Positions 61,360 to 64,000 of a stretch of DNA of 64,000 nucleotides are shown one piece after another. The stretch is from Lachnospiraceae bacterium. GTDB lineage: Bacteria; Bacillota; Clostridia; Lachnospirales; Lachnospiraceae. Position numbers and translations under genes: made by a program. The stretch is from NCBI GenBank assembly GCA_024685005.1, contig JAIKWF010000113.1:37846-101845 (forward strand), written 5' to 3'. Numbering within the stretch: position 1 is the stretch's first letter; every line of letters begins with the position of its first letter. Under the pieces are notes generated by a model. It made no database searches. It was given only the letters and a program-made list of their open reading frames with translations, and had not been told where the DNA came from.

Positions 61360-63126
61360 ATGAAAAAAGAAAAGGAGAAGAAGGGCTTTGCTCTATTGAT
61401 GAAGTGGGCGGGAAAAAACAAATATTTTATTTATAGCTCCGTCTTTTTTGCACTTTTAGCAAGCCTTTGTAGTATTATTCCGTATCTTATATTCTACCGC
61501 CTTATTGATGCGGTGGCGGAGGGTACTTTAAGTATTGGATACGGCGCGCATCTGGCGTTGATGCTTATCCTATTTACTGCAGTCCGGGTTACCTGCAACG
61601 CAGTGGCTACGCTGTCATCCCATAAAGGAGCCTACAATACGCTTTATAAAGTCAGGTGTATGGTAACAGAGCATATGGCAAAAATGCCGATGGGAGCGCT
61701 GAATGAAAGAAGCCTTGGCGAGATTAAATGCGTTATGAACGAGAGCATAGAAAAACTTGAACTGTTTTTGGCGCATAATCTGCCTGAACTGGTTTTGTAT
61801 CTTTCCGGGCCGATAATAATGTTTTTCTGGCTATTTACGGTGAATCACGGGTTGGCGCTTCTAAGCATACTTCCGCTCGTATTTGTTGTGATCGTAATGG
61901 TGATCATGTTCGCCAGATTCTTTAAATTCATGGACAGAATCAATGCCTCGTCAAGCAGTTTGTCAAGTACGGTTTCCGAATATGCCACCGGAATGCGACT
62001 GATAAAAGCATATAACATGAGTGTCAGATCATTCAGAAAGTATTCCGAAGCCATCGAAGGACAGTTTTCAATGTGGAGCGATATATCCAAAGCAACGGGC
62101 CCGCTGTATGCAATTTATGTGGTACTTCTGGAATGCGGAATTCTGTTTTTGGTGCCGGCCGGAGGGTGGATGTTTGTACACGGACATATCACCGCGGGAG
62201 TACTTCTTTTGTTTGCGTTTATAGGAACGCAATACCTTACCGATGTAAGACCTTTGCAGGAACTATCAAACAATCTTTCGTTTGCATTAAACGGTGTAAA
62301 TCAGGTTAAGGATATCTTGTCTGTTCCCGTTTTTGAAGGAAACAAAGAATTTCCAACTAAACATGACATCTCAATCCAAAATGTCGGTTTTTCCTACGAT
62401 ACGAAAACAAAAGTCCTTGAAAACGTGAATCTTGAGATCAAAGAAGGCGAACAGATAGCTGTTGTTGGGGCTTCCGGTGAAGGCAAAACAACACTGATAC
62501 AGCTCATCGCCCGATTCTACGATGTGACCGAAGGTACAGTACGAATCGGCGGAGTGGACGTAAAAGACATAAAGTATGAGGAATTGCTTCAAAACATTTC
62601 GGTTATCTTTCAAAATGCTTTTTTGACCAGAGGAACGATATTCGAAAACATTGCCATGGGTAAAAAAGTGACGATTAACGAGGTCAGAAAGGCTGCAAAA
62701 GCAGCACAGATAGACGACTTTATCATGGAACTTCCCGACGGATATGAAACAAAGGTGGGAAATTTCGGAGGTCGTTTTTCGGGAGGGCAGAAACAAAGAA
62801 TATGTATAGCCAGAGCCATTCTTAAGAATGCACCGATCCTGATACTGGACGAAGCAACGAGCGCGGCTGACCCTGAGAATCAGGTGGAGATTGACAAGGC
62901 AATCGCAAACCTGTGTAAAGGAAAGACAGTGATCATAGTTGCTCACCGACTGGGAATCACAACTCTTTGCGACAGGATAGCCGTAGTTGAGAAGAATACC
63001 GTTACGGATGTGCTGCCCCACGGAGAACTGGTTCAAAAGAACGAATATTTTAAAAAGAGTTGGGAGAATTATACTGCAGCAAGAAATATCAGATATACAG
63101 CAAAAGGGGGCGAAAATCATGAATGA
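61360..63126 (+). CDS. Exporter-fold ABC half-transporter, IrtA/YbtP-like (pair 3a)
   Basis: 588 residues from the ATG at 61360, GGAGG 11 bases upstream. Six membrane helices (about 15-300), Walker A G-A-S-G-E-G-K-T-T, signature F-S-G-G-Q-K-Q-R-I and Walker B I-L-D-E-A-T-S-A-A-D-P-E-N. The late D-P-E-N again fits siderophore-type importers. It pairs with the next gene (8-base overlap) under AraC control. Confidence 0.87.
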   Translation: MKKEKEKKGFALLMKWAGKNKYFIYSSVFFALLASLCSIIPYLIFYRLIDAVAEGTLSIGYGAHLALMLILFTAVRVTCNAVATLSSHKGAYNTLYKVRCMVTEHMAKMPMGALNERSLGEIKCVMNESIEKLELFLAHNLPELVLYLSGPIIMFFWLFTVNHGLALLSILPLVFVVIVMVIMFARFFKFMDRINASSSSLSSTVSEYATGMRLIKAYNMSVRSFRKYSEAIEGQFSMWSDISKATGPLYAIYVVLLECGILFLVPAGGWMFVHGHITAGVLLLFAFIGTQYLTDVRPLQELSNNLSFALNGVNQVKDILSVPVFEGNKEFPTKHDISIQNVGFSYDTKTKVLENVNLEIKEGEQIAVVGASGEGKTTLIQLIARFYDVTEGTVRIGGVDVKDIKYEELLQNISVIFQNAFLTRGTIFENIAMGKKVTINEVRKAAKAAQIDDFIMELPDGYETKVGNFGGRFSGGQKQRICIARAILKNAPILILDEATSAADPENQVEIDKAIANLCKGKTVIIVAHRLGITTLCDRIAVVEKNTVTDVLPHGELVQKNEYFKKSWENYTAARNIRYTAKGGENHE

Positions 63127-64000
63127 AAAAATATTTAAGCCCGGTAAAAGGCTGAAACTTGCCATAGCGGGCGTGGTTCTCGAAGGAGTTATATCAGGAT
63201 GCAATTTTCTGGTTCTTTTTAAAGTACTGGAATTGATTTTCGGAGAAAAAATCTCATTTGCCGATATCGGAAAAGCAACGATAATCCTGGGAATCATATT
63301 TGGACTCAGACTAATTCTTTATGCTGTTTCCTATACCGAAAGCCAGATAGGCGGAGCAGCGGTCAGTAAAGGATTAAGAGTGGTTCTGGGCGACAAACTG
63401 AGAAGGATCCCGCTCGGTGCTTTTACAAGGCAGAGGGTTGGATATTATATAAACGCGGCGACAAGCGAGGTGGCGGATTTTGAACAGATACTGACGCATA
63501 AGCTTGCGGACATCATAAAATATTGTGTCCTTGTACTGATGCTTTCGTTATATGCCGCACATCTTAACATTTATGTCGGACTGATAATGTTTGCTTCTCT
63601 TATCCTGCTGATCCCCACGATGAAACTGTCAATCAGACAGGTTAAAAAGTACGGTACCGCAAAGAATCTTGCCAGAGAAGAGAATGTCAGTGCGATCACC
63701 GAATACCTTACGGGGAGCCAGACATTACGCTCATACGGACTGGCGGGAGAAAAAAACACGGCGCTCAGAAAATCCATGAAGCTTTTTTCAAATATAAGCT
63801 ATCAGTATGAAAGGGCAGTTATTCCCATAGGTTTTGCTTTTATGTTTCTGGTTTATGTCGGGGCGGCATTTTCGATTTATGTATCGTCGGGTGCTATGGC
63901 AGCGGGAACCCTTTCAGCTCCTGAATTTATAATCATCGTTATGCTTTCTTTGTTTTCGTGCAAGATAGAAGCATCCTTGTATATAAGCATGGTGGCGTAT
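63119..64000 (+). CDS. Exporter-fold ABC half-transporter, 5' part (pair 3b, cut by window end)
   Basis: 294 codons open from the ATG at 63119 to the window edge with no stop. The visible part is the six-helix membrane domain; the ATPase domain lies beyond. The start overlaps the previous gene. Expected to be the IrtB-like partner. Confidence 0.85.
   Translation, partial: MNEKIFKPGKRLKLAIAGVVLEGVISGCNFLVLFKVLELIFGEKISFADIGKATIILGIIFGLRLILYAVSYTESQIGGAAVSKGLRVVLGDKLRRIPLGAFTRQRVGYYINAATSEVADFEQILTHKLADIIKYCVLVLMLSLYAAHLNIYVGLIMFASLILLIPTMKLSIRQVKKYGTAKNLAREENVSAITEYLTGSQTLRSYGLAGEKNTALRKSMKLFSNISYQYERAVIPIGFAFMFLVYVGAAFSIYVSSGAMAAGTLSAPEFIIIVMLSLFSCKIEASLYISMVAY

Overview
The window reads as a low-to-mid GC Gram-positive chromosome of the class Clostridia, most likely a Lachnospiraceae relative. 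The grounds are strong AGGAGG-type ribosome sites, tightly overlapping operons, a T-box-controlled trp operon, a CIRCE-controlled small heat-shock gene, DUF3793 and Trep_Strep-type ECF genes, and multiple DtxR-family regulators. No rRNA, tRNA, transposase or CRISPR array was seen. Assignments come from reading motifs and translated sequence; no database search was run.

Region 1 (1-14.9 kb) is a Gram-positive Pel-type exopolysaccharide locus. The end of a ribulose-phosphate 3-epimerase gene is followed by pelD (c-di-GMP receptor), pelE, a PelA-like deacetylase, pelF (glycosyltransferase) and pelG (flippase). Next come two CotH-kinase lipoproteins, a VTC-domain protein, a DUF4956 membrane protein and a membrane-anchored DUF4832-like glycosidase-fold protein. 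Most junctions overlap by a few bases and the run ends at a strong terminator.

Region 2 (14.9-26.9 kb) is mostly housekeeping. It holds hsp20 (reverse strand, CIRCE operator), a complete trpEGDCFBA operon behind a tryptophan T-box leader, a large hybrid histidine kinase facing it, a small HAD nucleotidase and a Q/E-rich lipoprotein.

Region 3 (26.9-45.5 kb) is a metal-homeostasis island. A DtxR-family regulator is followed by two complete Feo systems. The first has feoA, feoB, a Cys-rich FeoB partner and a membrane-anchored HMA protein. The second has feoA, feoB, a Cys-rich feoC, a DUF6110-like acidic small membrane protein and a P1B-type ATPase with an atypical YSC metal motif. A second DtxR regulator then leads an operon of a MacB/FtsX-type transporter, a heterodimeric exporter-fold ABC pair, DUF3793 and a flavodoxin. 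Enolase follows behind its own metal-box promoter. A shared 18-bp palindrome, RGTTAG-N6-CTAACY, marks each of these promoters. The Feo2/DUF6110/P-ATPase group, with the HMA protein, resembles what I recall of ferrosome (iron-organelle) loci.

Region 4 (45.5-50.7 kb) is a TetR regulator with three identical 13-bp operators controlling an ABC/FtsX transporter and a ZIP metal transporter.

Region 5 (50.7-64 kb) is a metal-box-controlled ECF importer. Its two ATPase domains are fused in one 1084-residue polypeptide to an exporter-fold ABC half-transporter, followed by the partner half-transporter. A small membrane protein, three SAM methyltransferases, a membrane protein, an AraC regulator and a further ABC pair (the last gene cut by the window end) follow. 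This looks like an uncharacterised uptake and modification system for an iron chelate, haem-like or metallophore substrate. The substrate is inference.
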